Assembly (NCBI GenBank): GCA_044221335.1 | Contig: JBGAPI010000050.1 | Location: 1 to 38,663, forward strand | Source: JBGAPI01 sp044221335 | Lineage (GTDB): Bacteria; Pseudomonadota; Gammaproteobacteria; Xanthomonadales; Ahniellaceae | Length of the DNA: 38,663 nucleotides | Reading direction: 5' to 3' | In this document: piece by piece, positions 8,340-19,271 of the stretch | Layout of the letters: each line of letters begins with the position of its first letter | Numbering within the stretch: the stretch's first letter is position 1 | Translations under genes and position numbers: made by a program | Notes under the pieces: generated by a model | What the model saw: only the letters and a program-made list of their open reading frames with translations | Told to the model about the DNA's origin: nothing | The model's database searches: none

Positions 8340-9080
8340 CTACTGCTGCCAGGGGTCGATTGCGGCCACGCCGACCGGCGTCGCGTCCTGGCGCGAGATC
8401 AGCAGCGCGAACGAGGCCTTGCGGTGGACCAGGGGCAACCAGCAGGTCCCGTCCTCCGGCTGGCCGGCGAGGGCGTCGTCGACCGCCGGACCGCCGGCAT
8501 CGCGCTTGCGCAGCTCCGCGATCGGCTGGCAATGCCCGAGCAGTTCGGCGCGCTGCGATTCGTAGCTGACGAAATACTTCGGCAGCACATGGATGTCGCT
8601 GCCGTCCTCGAGGGTGCGCTGCAGCACGGCCGAGCGTTCGTTCGGATCGGACGGCAGCGCCGCGCCGACGCGGCGCGGCGCGCCCCAGCCGAACGCGGCA
8701 TAGGTCGCGTCGCCCGCGGCGAGATCCGCCGCGGCGAATTCGGCCGCGGAGACCAGGTTCACCCGGTCGACCACCGCGACCAGGAAGACCGGCCGGTTGA
8801 CGAACATCACGTAGGCTCCGGCGGCCAACGCGGCGATCTGCAGGACGCTGATGACGATCAGGTCGGAACGCAGCGTCTTCTTGCCGGTCTTGAAGGCGAT
8901 CAGGGTCAGCAGCGGCCCCAGGGCGATACCGCCGGCCAGGGTCAGCAGCAGCATCCGATCGGAGCCGGTGGCGACGAGCAACGGTGGCGGGTACCAGACG
9001 CGAGCCTGCAAGTAGCCGATCAGAGCGACGACCGGCAAGGTGTAGGCGAGGTGGATCGCGGCGGCGCGCCAGCGGCTCAT
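8340..9080 (-). CDS. tfpZ: TfpX/TfpZ-family type IV pilin accessory protein
   Basis: A 246-residue membrane protein. Three or four hydrophobic helices occupy residues 8-110 (VALIGYLQARVWYPPPLLVA, then LLLTLAGGIALGPLLTLIAF, then two more), followed by a soluble C-terminal region with KYFVSYES and Cys pairs. This matches the pilin accessory proteins that accompany particular pilA alleles in Pseudomonas and Acinetobacter and modulate pilin stability or assembly. The start is 10 bases after the pilR stop, so it is read from pilRS, and it lies upstream of pilA rather than downstream as in Pseudomonas. The family call is from recognition; the exact subtype (X, Y or Z) is uncertain. Confidence 0.75.
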   Translation of the reverse strand: MSRWRAAAIHLAYTLPVVALIGYLQARVWYPPPLLVATGSDRMLLLTLAGGIALGPLLTLIAFKTGKKTLRSDLIVISVLQIAALAAGAYVMFVNRPVFLVAVVDRVNLVSAAEFAAADLAAGDATYAAFGWGAPRRVGAALPSDPNERSAVLQRTLEDGSDIHVLPKYFVSYESQRAELLGHCQPIAELRKRDAGGPAVDDALAGQPEDGTCWLPLVHRKASFALLISRQDATPVGVAAIDPWQQ

Positions 9081-9090
9081 TCGGGGATTC

Positions 9091-10482
9091 CTAGTCGATT
9101 CCGAGCTTCTTCAGCTTGTAGCGCAAGGCGCGGAAAGTGATGCCGAGGTTCTTCGCGGCAGCGGTCTTGTTGTAGCGCGCCTCGATCAGCGCCTTGTTGA
9201 GCGCCTCGCGCTCCAGCGAGTCGATGTAGTCGTCGAGCGACTGCTTGCCGGCCGGAGGCGCATCGGCGCTGGTCGGTGTGTTCACGACGGTGCCGGCGCC
9301 GTTGCCGTTGCCGTTGCCGTTGCCGGCGCGATCGAGCGGCCGGGCCAGCTTCAGGTCACCGGAATCGATCCGGTTGCCTTCACACAGCGCGACGGCGCGC
9401 TCCAGCACGTTCTCGAGCTCGCGCACGTTGCCCGGGAAGTCGTAGCGGCTGAGCGCGGCGAGGGCATCGGCGCTCAGTTCCGGGCGTTCGATTCCCCATT
9501 CCGGCGAGATCCGGTCGAGATAGCGGGCAGCCAGTTCGGCGATGTCGGAGCGACGCTCGCGCAGCGGCGGCACCCGCACCTCGATGACATTGATCCGGTA
9601 GAACAGGTCCTGCCGGAACTGCCCGGCGTCGACCATCCGTTCCAGCGGCTTATGGGTCGCCGACAGGATGCGGACGTCGACCGGGATCTCCGCCGGCCCG
9701 CCGATCGGTCGCACCGACTTCTCCTGGATCACCCGCAGCAGCTTGACCTGCATGTGCATCGGCAGGTCGGCGACCTCGTCGAGGAACAGCGTGCCGCCAT
9801 TGGCCGCCTGGAACAGTCCCGGCTTGTCGCTGGAGGCGCCGGTGAAGCTGCCCTTCACGTGGCCGAAGAACTCGCTTTCCATCAGCTCGCTCGGGATCGC
9901 GCCGCAGTTGACCGGCACGAACGGCCCGCCGCTGCGCGGACCCTGCTCATGGATCATCCGGGCGACCACTTCCTTGCCGGTGCCGGATTCGCCCGAAATG
10001 TAGACCGGCGCCTGGCTGCGCGCGACCTTGGCCACGGTCTGGCGGACTTCCGCGATCTGCGGCGAGGTGCCGACCAGGCGCGAGGTCGCGGGCACGACCT
10101 CGCTGCGGCGGTCCTCGGTCAGCTTCAGTGCCGACTGCACGAGGCGACGGAGCACGGCGAGATCGACCGGCTTGGAGACGAAGTCGAAGGCGCCCGCCTT
10201 CAGCGCCTCGACCGCCAGATCGACGCTGCCGAAGGCCGTGATCACCGCGATCGGCACGGTCGAGTGGTTCTGCATGACGTGCGCGATCAGTTGCATGCCG
10301 GTGCCGTCGGGCAGGCGCATGTCGGTGAGGCAGAAGGCGTAGCCACCGCGCGAGAGCATCCGCTTGGCCTCGCCGACCGTGCCGGCGGAGTCCACCACCA
10401 GTCCCAGGCGACTCAGGGTCAGGACCAGGAGCTCGCGGATGTCCGGTTCGTCGTCGACTACGAGGGCGGTCTGATGGGCCAT
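9091..10482 (-). CDS. pilR: Sigma-54-dependent response regulator PilR
   Basis: An NtrC-family activator of pilA. The receiver domain (1-120) has Asp54 as phosphoacceptor and Lys104. The AAA+ domain has Walker A GESGTGKE (164-171), the sigma-54 contact loop as GSFTGA (211-216, the form usual for PilR) and Walker B LFLDEV (232-237). A Fis-type helix-turn-helix closes the protein (about 425-460, TAAAKNLGITFRALRYKL). The linker at 387-395 is a run of Gly-Asn repeats encoded by a GCCGTT microsatellite on the plus strand (9299-9323). It follows pilS by 141 bases, and tfpZ starts 10 bases after its stop. Confidence 0.94.
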   Translation of the reverse strand: MAHQTALVVDDEPDIRELLVLTLSRLGLVVDSAGTVGEAKRMLSRGGYAFCLTDMRLPDGTGMQLIAHVMQNHSTVPIAVITAFGSVDLAVEALKAGAFDFVSKPVDLAVLRRLVQSALKLTEDRRSEVVPATSRLVGTSPQIAEVRQTVAKVARSQAPVYISGESGTGKEVVARMIHEQGPRSGGPFVPVNCGAIPSELMESEFFGHVKGSFTGASSDKPGLFQAANGGTLFLDEVADLPMHMQVKLLRVIQEKSVRPIGGPAEIPVDVRILSATHKPLERMVDAGQFRQDLFYRINVIEVRVPPLRERRSDIAELAARYLDRISPEWGIERPELSADALAALSRYDFPGNVRELENVLERAVALCEGNRIDSGDLKLARPLDRAGNGNGNGNGAGTVVNTPTSADAPPAGKQSLDDYIDSLEREALNKALIEARYNKTAAAKNLGITFRALRYKLKKLGID

Positions 10483-10623
10483 GCCGGTCCGGTGCTCGTC
10501 GTCCGAGCGCTGCGGGAGGCGTCGGATCGTAGCAGGCGCGGATGACGGTGGCGTCGGGAGCGCGGCGGGTGGGAAGGGGCCGGCGAACGCCCGGCGCGCG
10601 GTCGCCGCCGGCGCGGAAGAGCG

Positions 10624-12303
10624 TCAGGCGCCGCGGGTCGCGACTCCGCCGTTGCGCTGGCGCTGCTGGGCGATGTCGCGGGTGGCGCCGGACAGGCTGA
10701 TCCGGAAGCAGCTGCCGCCACCGGCGAGCGAGTGGTAGGACAGGCTGCCGCGGTTCGCCTCGCAGAGCTGGCGCGCGATGTACAGGCCGAGGCCGGTGCC
10801 GTGCTCGCTGGTGGTGAAGAAGGGCTCGAAGATCTGCGCGACGAGCTTGCGCGGGATGCCCGGGCCGTGGTCGATCACCTCGACCTGCGCGCCGTTGCCA
10901 TCGGCACTGGCCGCCGCGATGACCTCGACACGCGCCACCTGGTCGGGCAGCCGCCCGTAGCGCAGGGCGTTCTTCACCAGGTTCCAGACGACCTGCTGCA
11001 GCTGCCCGGGGTCGACCAGGGCGCGCAGCGGCCGCCCCGGCGCAACGGCCCGGACCTCGTCCTGGCCCAGTGGGTTGCTGGTGCGGAACTCCTCGACGAA
11101 GGCCGGGACCCACTGGTTGAGGTCGATCAGTTCGGGATGCGAGCGATCCCGCCGCGACAGCGACAGGATGTTCTCGACGATCGAGTTCATCCGCGTGCAC
11201 TGCACCCGGACGATGTCGACGAGGCGCTGGTCGGCGACCGGCAGCAGTTCCGATTCCGACAGCAGCTGCGCGGCGTAGCTGATCGCCGCCAGCGGATTGC
11301 GCACCTCGTGGGCGACGCTGGCCGCGAGCCGGCCGAGCGAGGTCAGGGTCAGTTGCTCGGCCTGGCGCGACACCAGAGAGGTGTCGTCGAGGAAGATCAC
11401 GACCTCGTCGTCGGCGGTGCCGAGGCGGGAGAAGCGCGGCACCACGTCGGGCAGGCCCGCGGCCAGCGACACGGCGTCGCCGCTGCCGCTGCCCGAAGTG
11501 CGCCACTGCCGGAGACGCTGCGCCAGGGTGAGCGACACGTCGTTGAGCAGGCGCAGCTCCGGCGCCGGCTGGCCGGTGAGGTGCCAGGCCGACTCGTTCA
11601 TCGCGTGGATCTGGTTGGCGCCGTCGACCACGATCACGCCGGTCCGCATGCGCCGGATGATCAGCTCGTTGAGCTCGGTGAGGTTGGCGAGGTCGATCTC
11701 CTGCTTGGCGACCAGCGCATGGGTCTCGTGCACTTGCCGGCGCAGCATCTGGGCCAGCGCGGTGGCGGCGAGATAGGCGCCGCCGAACAGGCTCGCGGCG
11801 AGCAGGTTGCTGCGGTCGCCGTGCTGCGACAGCGCCGGCAGCACCATGCTGACGAACACCACCGCGACCGCGATCAGGCCGTAGGCCCAGGCGGCGCGCG
11901 GCGGCAGCAGCAGGGCGGCGGCGCTGACGTTGACCAGGAACAGGGTGGCGATGGCGGGATCGACGCCGTCGGTTGCGGTGAGCGCGACCGCCACCGCCAT
12001 GATGTCGATCATCAGGCCGCGGAACACGTGGCTGGTGGCCGGCCCGACCAGGCGGCGGCCGTCGATGAACAGCCACAGCGCGGCGACCAGGTAGACGGTG
12101 GACATCGCGCGTGCGGTGTCGCGTTCGCCCAGGAACACCATCAGCGAGTCGAGGCCGGCGAAGCTGATCCCGGTGAAGCAGGCCGCCTCGAAGATCCGGA
12201 ACAGGTCGATGAAGTACAGCTCGCGCAGCGTGACGTCGTCGGGCGTCGCGAGACGTTCAGCCCCTCCGGGAGGAAGGAAGCGGTTGGCGAAGGACCCGAT
12301 CAT
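10624..12303 (-). CDS. pilS: Pilin-sensing histidine kinase PilS
   Basis: The sensor kinase partner of PilR; PilS senses PilA in the inner membrane. About six transmembrane helices lie in residues 20-190, followed by a PAS-like region (IIRRMRTGVIVVDGANQIHA). HisKA carries His332 (VAHEVRNPLAAI), with the ATPase N-box (NLVKNALRYG) and the G-boxes HGPGIP and GTGLGLYIA. The start at 12303 (MIGSFANRF) gives 559 residues and a short N-tail before the first helix; the frame is open to 12483, but those residues are basic and low-complexity. The nearest Shine-Dalgarno (GGAGG) is rather far, so the start is less certain than the gene. It is divergent from sucC. Confidence 0.92.
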   Translation of the reverse strand: MIGSFANRFLPPGGAERLATPDDVTLRELYFIDLFRIFEAACFTGISFAGLDSLMVFLGERDTARAMSTVYLVAALWLFIDGRRLVGPATSHVFRGLMIDIMAVAVALTATDGVDPAIATLFLVNVSAAALLLPPRAAWAYGLIAVAVVFVSMVLPALSQHGDRSNLLAASLFGGAYLAATALAQMLRRQVHETHALVAKQEIDLANLTELNELIIRRMRTGVIVVDGANQIHAMNESAWHLTGQPAPELRLLNDVSLTLAQRLRQWRTSGSGSGDAVSLAAGLPDVVPRFSRLGTADDEVVIFLDDTSLVSRQAEQLTLTSLGRLAASVAHEVRNPLAAISYAAQLLSESELLPVADQRLVDIVRVQCTRMNSIVENILSLSRRDRSHPELIDLNQWVPAFVEEFRTSNPLGQDEVRAVAPGRPLRALVDPGQLQQVVWNLVKNALRYGRLPDQVARVEVIAAASADGNGAQVEVIDHGPGIPRKLVAQIFEPFFTTSEHGTGLGLYIARQLCEANRGSLSYHSLAGGGSCFRISLSGATRDIAQQRQRNGGVATRGA

Positions 12304-12415
12304 GCAGATTCCGAACTGACCTCCGCGGATGCCATCGCCGCCTCCCATGGAACTTGACGCCTGATGGAGCCTCAAAACCCGGACTTCGAAGACGGTGTAT
12401 TGCTCCCACAACCCT

Positions 12416-12562
12416 GGCCCGGTGCCATGCACCGGGCCGCTCCCCTGAAACAGGGGGCTCACACGGCCGCATCGATTGATCACGACAGCGGCACTTCAGC
12501 GACGTGCAGGAGGCTCCTGCCGAGCGATGCCCGAAGTGTAGCCGGCGGCGCCAGCTGCCGGC
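12416..12562 (+). promoter_or_regulatory. Structured sucC leader with four hairpins
   Basis: Four stems lie between pilS and sucC. First, GGCCCGGTGC/GCACCGGGCC with a 3-base loop (12416-12438), a perfect 10-bp stem. Second, CCCCTG-aaa-CAGGGG (12443-12457). Third, GCAGGAG/CTCCTGC (12506-12520) nested inside CACTTC/GAAGTG (12492-12538). Fourth, GCCGGC/GCCGGC (12541-12562). The sucC start is 103 bases further. Structured cis-regulatory candidates upstream of suc genes are known in proteobacteria; whether this is one of them I cannot tell. The strand is inferred from proximity to sucC. Confidence 0.5.
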
Positions 12563-12665
12563 CGCCCCTTCAATTCGACGCGGCTTGCCGCCACACTACG
12601 CGACCCTTTCCACCCCCGCAGGCTTCCCGGCTTCCGGTGTCGTCCCAGCTCACGAGGCGTCGTCC

Positions 12666-13826
<1,161 letters not shown>

Positions 13827-13836
13827 GGAAGACACG

Positions 13837-14709
<873 letters not shown>

Positions 14710-14718
14710 GAGGCGCGC

Positions 14719-16341
14719 ATGAAGCCCCTACGCATTGCCCTCGCGCAGTTCGATTTCCAGGTCGGCGCGCTGGCCGGCAATGCGCAGCGGATGGTGGAAC
14801 TGGCGGGACAGGCGCGCGACCGCGACGGCGCGCGCCTGATCCTGTTCCCCGAGCTGGCGCTGACCGGCTACCTCGCCGAGGACCTGTTCCTTCGTCCCGG
14901 ATTCCTCGCCAGCGCCTGGCGCGAACTCAGCGAGCTCGCGACGAAGATCCGCGGCATCGATGCTGTCGTCGGCCACCCGCTGGCCGAGCATGGCCGGGTC
15001 TACAACGCGGCCAGCTGGATCCGCGACGGCCAGATCATCGCGACCTACCGCAAGCAGGCGCTGCCGAACTACACGGTGTTCGACGAGAAGCGCTACTTCA
15101 GCGCCGGCGACACCCCGCTGGTGATCGAGATCGATGGCGTGCGCCTCGGCCTGCTGATCTGCGAGGACGTCTGGGAGTCCGAGCCGGCGATCGATGCCAA
15201 GCAGGCCGGCGCCGAAGCGCTGGTGGTGATCAACGCGTCGCCCTTCGATCCCGGCAACCGCGGCGAACGCCACAAGGTCGTGCGCCGCCGCGCGGGCGAG
15301 AACGAGCTGGCGATCGCCTACGTCAACATGGTCGGCGGCCAGGACGACCTGATCTTCGACGGCGGCGTGCTCGCCGCGAGCGCGGATGGCGAGCTGGTCG
15401 GACCACCGCCGGCCTGGGTCGACGGCCTGTATCTCCTCGACTACCAGCGCGACCGCGCCCGCTTCGAGCCGGTCGGCTGGGCGACCGCGAAGGAATCGCA
15501 GATCGCGCTGATCTACGGCGGCCTGGTGCGCGCCACCCGCGACTACGTCGACAAGAACGGCTTTCCCGGCGTGCTGCTCGGCCTCTCGGGCGGCATCGAC
15601 TCGGCGCTGACGCTGGCGATCGCGGTCGACGCGATCGGCGCCGAGCGGATCACCGCGGTGATGATGCCCACGGCCTATACCTCGCAGCTGTCGCTCGACG
15701 AGGCCGCGGCGCAGGCGCGTGCGCAGGGCGTCGAGTACCACGTGGTGCCGATCGGCGGGACGGTCGCCGCGTTCGAGTCCGCGCTGGCACCGCTGTTCGT
15801 CGGCCGTGCGCCGGACATCACCGAGGAGAACCTGCAGGCCCGTGCCAGGGGCATGCTGCTGATGGCACTGTCCAACAAGTTCGGCCGGATGGTGCTGACC
15901 ACCGGCAACAAGAGCGAGATGGCGGTCGGCTACGCGACCATCTACGGCGACATGTGCGGCGGCTTCGCGCCGCTGAAGGACTGCTACAAGACCCTGGTCT
16001 ACGCGCTGTCGCGCTATCGCAATTCCCTCGGCCCGGTGATCCCGGAGGCGGTGATCGAGCGACCGCCGTCGGCGGAATTGCGTCCCGACCAGAAGGACCA
16101 GGATTCGCTGCCGCCCTACGACCTGCTGGACGCGGTCCTCGAGCGCTTCATCGAGCTCGACCGCTCGCCCGAGGACATCATCGCCGAGGGCTACGACGCC
16201 GCGACCGTGCACCGGGTGGTCAAGATGGTCCTGCGCAACGAGTACAAGCGCCGCCAGTCCGCCCCGGGACCGCGCGTCACCCACAAGGCCTTCGGCCGCG
16301 ACCGCCGCTATCCCATTACGTCCCGGTGGCGCGTCGTCTGA
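14719..16341 (+). CDS. nadE: Glutamine-dependent NAD+ synthetase
   Basis: Amidates nicotinate adenine dinucleotide to NAD+ with ammonia from glutamine. The N-terminal nitrilase-type glutaminase domain has the Glu45-Lys112-Cys148 triad (FPELALTG, YRKQALPNY, LLICEDVWE). The C-terminal synthetase domain has the PP-loop SGGIDS at 290-295 and the TTGNKSE motif. The length of 540 residues fits the two-domain bacterial enzyme. GAGGCGCG precedes the ATG. It lies in the sucCD operon; the shared logic may simply be central NAD/TCA metabolism. Confidence 0.96.
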   Translation: MKPLRIALAQFDFQVGALAGNAQRMVELAGQARDRDGARLILFPELALTGYLAEDLFLRPGFLASAWRELSELATKIRGIDAVVGHPLAEHGRVYNAASWIRDGQIIATYRKQALPNYTVFDEKRYFSAGDTPLVIEIDGVRLGLLICEDVWESEPAIDAKQAGAEALVVINASPFDPGNRGERHKVVRRRAGENELAIAYVNMVGGQDDLIFDGGVLAASADGELVGPPPAWVDGLYLLDYQRDRARFEPVGWATAKESQIALIYGGLVRATRDYVDKNGFPGVLLGLSGGIDSALTLAIAVDAIGAERITAVMMPTAYTSQLSLDEAAAQARAQGVEYHVVPIGGTVAAFESALAPLFVGRAPDITEENLQARARGMLLMALSNKFGRMVLTTGNKSEMAVGYATIYGDMCGGFAPLKDCYKTLVYALSRYRNSLGPVIPEAVIERPPSAELRPDQKDQDSLPPYDLLDAVLERFIELDRSPEDIIAEGYDAATVHRVVKMVLRNEYKRRQSAPGPRVTHKAFGRDRRYPITSRWRVV

Positions 16342-16344
16342 GGG

Positions 16345-16365
16345 GCGGATCGCTGCACGATCCGC
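16345..16365 (+). terminator. Hairpin after nadE
   Basis: A perfect 8-bp stem GCGGATCG/CGATCCGC with a 5-base loop starts 4 bases after the nadE stop. There is no U-run, so it may act as an mRNA 3'-end stabiliser or as a weak terminator between the convergent nadE and bamD. Confidence 0.45.
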
Positions 16366-16464
16366 ACCGACAGGCAGCGATCGAACGATTGGTACGGCTG
16401 CGGTCGCTGCCGCGCAAAAACCGGGTGGCGTCGCTCGCTACTGGGGAGTGCGCGCAGCGCAATC

Positions 16465-17301
16465 CTAGCCGTGTGCCCGCTCTTCGCCGAACAGCGGCAC
16501 CAGCTGCCAGAAGATGTTGCCGCGGCGCGGCCAGTTGCCGGTCAGGTAGGGATGGTTCGGGTAGTTGAGCTTCAGCACCCGCACGGTGTCGTCGGCCAAC
16601 GGCTTCTGGCCGAGCTTGCCGTAGCTGATCGCGAGCACCGCGAGCGCGTCGCCGGCCTGCGGGGTCTCCTGGTAGTTCTCCAGGACGTACTTCGCGCGCT
16701 CCTGGGCGGCCACGTAGGCGTCGCGGCGCAGGTAGTACTTGGCGACGTTGACCTCGGCCTGGGCCATGGTGTTGCGCAGGTAGATCATCCGCTGGCGCGC
16801 GTCCGGCACGTAGCTCGAATTCGGGTAGCGCTTCAGCAGTTCGCCGAAATCCTGGAAGGACTGGCGCGAGTACTGCAGGTCGCGCTGGGTCGAGTCGGTG
16901 CGGATGTAGCGCTCCAGCAGGCCCGCCTGGCGATCGAAGTTGATCAGGCCGCGCAGGTAGTAGGCGTAGTCGACCCGCTCGTGGGTCGGGTAGAGCTTGA
17001 TGAAGCGGTTGGTGGTCGAGATCGCCTCGTCCGGCCGCTCGTTCTTGTACTGGGCATAGGCGAGGTCGAGCTGTGCCTGCTCGGTGTACTGGCCATACGG
17101 GAAGCGGGCGATCAGGCGGGTGAGGAACTTGCTGGCGCGCTCGTAGTTGCCGGCCTGCAGGGAGGTCTTCGCGACCTTGTACAGTTCGTCGACCGGCAGC
17201 ACTTCGGCGGCGTCGGAACGGTTCTTCGCGCTGCACCCGGCGAGGACCACGACCAGGGCGAACAGCAGGGCGAGCAGGCGGGAAGGCATGGTCGGCGACA
17301 T
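16465..17301 (-). CDS. bamD: Outer-membrane assembly lipoprotein BamD
   Basis: A lipoprotein of the BAM complex that folds beta-barrel proteins into the outer membrane. The signal peptide ends in a lipobox LAGC (VVVLAGCSAKN), after which TPR repeats run through the protein: LYKVAKTSLQAGNYERASKF, then YGQYTEQAQLDLAYAQYKNE, and further copies. PILNFDRQ-type and YPNSSYVPDARQRM segments match BamD. Two ATGs (17301 and 17289) both give a sensible signal peptide; I took the first. It is divergent from rluD with a 62-base gap, an arrangement conserved across gammaproteobacteria. Confidence 0.95.
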   Translation of the reverse strand: MSPTMPSRLLALLFALVVVLAGCSAKNRSDAAEVLPVDELYKVAKTSLQAGNYERASKFLTRLIARFPYGQYTEQAQLDLAYAQYKNERPDEAISTTNRFIKLYPTHERVDYAYYLRGLINFDRQAGLLERYIRTDSTQRDLQYSRQSFQDFGELLKRYPNSSYVPDARQRMIYLRNTMAQAEVNVAKYYLRRDAYVAAQERAKYVLENYQETPQAGDALAVLAISYGKLGQKPLADDTVRVLKLNYPNHPYLTGNWPRRGNIFWQLVPLFGEERAHG

Positions 17302-17335
17302 CTCTGCGTGGACTCGTTGCGTAAAATGGCCGGCG

Positions 17336-17341
17336 ATCATA
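17336..17341 (-). promoter_or_regulatory. Possible -10 box of bamD
   Basis: TATGAT on the minus strand lies 35-40 bases upstream of the bamD start in the short bamD/rluD gap. I see no strong -35 at 17 bases, so this is tentative. Confidence 0.35.
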
Positions 17342-17363
17342 CCCCACGATTTGTTGGACAGGC

Positions 17364-18344
17364 ATGAACAAAGCCGTTAAGGAAACGCAAAACCCGGCCC
17401 TCGGGGAGACCCGTCTGCATCGCGCCGAAGTCCCGGGCGACTGTGCCGGCATGCGCTACGACCAGGTGCTGGCCCGGCTGTTCCCGGACTACTCGCGCAG
17501 CCGCCTGACCGAGTGGATCCGCGACGGCAGTGCGACGCTCGACGGCGTCGCCGCCAAGCCGGCGCACCTCGTCACCGGCGGCGAACGGATCGAGCTCGCG
17601 GCGAAGCTGACCCCGAAGGTCGCCGACCAGCCGGAGGCGATCGCGCTCGACGTGCTCTACGAGGATCGCCAGGTGCTGGTGGTGAACAAGCCGGCGGGCC
17701 TCGTCGTCCACCCCGGTGCCGGCAATCCCGGCGGCACCTTGCAGAACGCGCTGCTGCACCACGACCCGAAGCTGCAGGCCTTGCCGCGCGCCGGGATCGT
17801 CCATCGCCTCGACCGCGAGACCAGCGGGGCGCTGGTGGTGGCAAAGACGCTGAAGGCGCACGCCAAGCTGGTCGAGCTGCTGGCCGAACGCGACATCCAT
17901 CGGCAGTACGTCGCGCTGGTGGCCGGCGCGATCATCGCCGGCGCCACCATCGACCAGCCGATCGACCGCCACCCGCGCGAGCGGCTGAAGATGGCGGTGC
18001 GCGAGGGCGGCCGCGAGGCCATCACGCACTATCGGGTCCGCGAGCGCTTCAAGGCGCACACCCTGCTCGAGGTGCGGCTGGAGACCGGCCGCACCCACCA
18101 GATCCGCGTGCATCTCGCCCACGCGCGCCATCCGATCATCGGCGACCCGCTGTACGGCGGTGGCCTGCGGCTGCCGAAGGGCGCGTCGCCGGAGCTGTCG
18201 GAGGCGCTGCGCGGCTTCCGCCGCCAGGCGCTGCACGCCGAGCGCCTGGAGTTCCCGCATCCGGTCAGCGGCAAGGCGGTCGTGGCCGAGGCGCCGCTGC
18301 CGGCGGACATGGTCGCGCTGCTGGCGGCGCTGCGCGCGGGCTAG
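17364..18344 (+). CDS. rluD: 23S rRNA pseudouridine synthase RluD
   Basis: Makes pseudouridines at positions 1911, 1915 and 1917 of helix 69 of 23S rRNA (E. coli numbering; family knowledge). An S4 RNA-binding domain (YSRSRLTEWIRDGSATLDG) is followed by the RluA-type catalytic domain with HRLDRETSG; the catalytic Asp is residue 150. GRTHQIRVHLAH is the conserved uracil-binding segment. The length of 326 residues is normal. pgeF begins 5 bases after its stop. Confidence 0.96.
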   Translation: MNKAVKETQNPALGETRLHRAEVPGDCAGMRYDQVLARLFPDYSRSRLTEWIRDGSATLDGVAAKPAHLVTGGERIELAAKLTPKVADQPEAIALDVLYEDRQVLVVNKPAGLVVHPGAGNPGGTLQNALLHHDPKLQALPRAGIVHRLDRETSGALVVAKTLKAHAKLVELLAERDIHRQYVALVAGAIIAGATIDQPIDRHPRERLKMAVREGGREAITHYRVRERFKAHTLLEVRLETGRTHQIRVHLAHARHPIIGDPLYGGGLRLPKGASPELSEALRGFRRQALHAERLEFPHPVSGKAVVAEAPLPADMVALLAALRAG

Positions 18345-18349
18345 GCCGG

Positions 18350-19117
18350 ATGGCGACGCCGACGGGCGCCGACCTCGGGGAGCCCCGGCCGTCCGACTGG
18401 ATCGTGCCGCAGGCGCTGGTCGCGCAGGTCGCCCGTGTCGGTGCGCTGTCCACGACCCGGATCGCGCCGGACGGCGGCAGCGGCTTTCACGTCGGACTGG
18501 GCGCGGACGACGCAGCCGCGATCGCCGCGCTCCTGCGCCACGGCGGACTGCCGTCGCCACCGCGAATGACGCGCCAGGTCCATGGGATCCGCTGTCTCCG
18601 CGTGGACGCCGCGACGGCACCGGAGAACATCGCCCGGATCGAGGCCGACGCGCTCTACACCGATGCGCCGGGCGTCGTCGTCGGCGTGCGCCATGCCGAC
18701 TGCCTGCCGCTGCTGATCGCTGGTCGGGACGGCACCGAGGTGGCCGCCGTGCATGCCGGCTGGCGGGGACTCGCCGCGGGGGTGATCGAGTCGGCGGTGC
18801 GCGAATTCCATAGCGCACCGGACCGGCTAGTGGCCTGGCTGGGGCCGGCGATCGGGCCCGACGCATTCGAGGTCGGCGACGAGGTGCGTGCGGCCTTCGT
18901 GGCCCACGACGCGGCGGCCGGCGCCGCCTTCCGTCCCCATCGGGACGGAAAATGGTGGTGCGACCTCTACCGGCTGGCGCGGCAGCGGCTGGCCGCACTC
19001 GGCGTGATCGACATCGGCGGCGGCGGCGACTGCACCTTCCGCGACGCCGCACGCTTCCATTCGTTCCGCCGCGATCGCTCGCCGCTCAGGATGGCGAGCC
19101 TGATCTGGCGAAGGTAG
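18350..19117 (+). CDS. pgeF: Peptidoglycan editing factor PgeF (YfiH/laccase-domain family)
   Basis: A cytoplasmic DUF152-family protein. E. coli PgeF removes wrongly incorporated Ser from cell-wall precursors, and the family was formerly called polyphenol oxidase. Metal-site motifs are present: RQVHG, a HADCLPLL segment (His and Cys) and VHAGWRG. The 255 residues fit. It follows rluD by 5 bases, as in many gammaproteobacteria. The stop codon TAG lies inside GTAG, the head of the downstream REP cluster (19114-19117), so the last codon context is repeat-derived. Confidence 0.93.
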   Translation: MATPTGADLGEPRPSDWIVPQALVAQVARVGALSTTRIAPDGGSGFHVGLGADDAAAIAALLRHGGLPSPPRMTRQVHGIRCLRVDAATAPENIARIEADALYTDAPGVVVGVRHADCLPLLIAGRDGTEVAAVHAGWRGLAAGVIESAVREFHSAPDRLVAWLGPAIGPDAFEVGDEVRAAFVAHDAAAGAAFRPHRDGKWWCDLYRLARQRLAALGVIDIGGGGDCTFRDAARFHSFRRDRSPLRMASLIWRR

Positions 19118-19271
19118 AGCGGGCGCCGGCCCAGAGCCGACGTCGAGCGGGCCCCGGCCCGCTGCCCTTGATCCGGTCGGGGCTGCGGAGCGGCCCAGGT
19201 GCCGCTCTACGGCGTCGGGCGAGACGTGGACAAGGGCGGAGCCCACCCGCCAAGGCCAGGGTCTGCCCTAC
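19114..19271. repeat. REP cluster between convergent pgeF and small membrane gene
   Basis: It begins with GTAGAGCGGG (19114) and ends with GCCCTAC (19265-19271). Inside are a perfect 8-bp hairpin AGCGGGCC-cc-GGCCCGCT (19146-19163) and AGCGGC-ccaggt-GCCGCT (19189-19206) followed by CTAC (19207-19210). Both flanking genes take their TAG stop from the outer GTAG/CTAC. This is the AGCGGSCC subtype. Confidence 0.8.

Noticed and set aside
10483..10623. Small gene in the pilS-pilR gap
   Set aside because: The only open frames are out-of-frame continuations without ribosome sites; the gap more likely holds a pilR leader.
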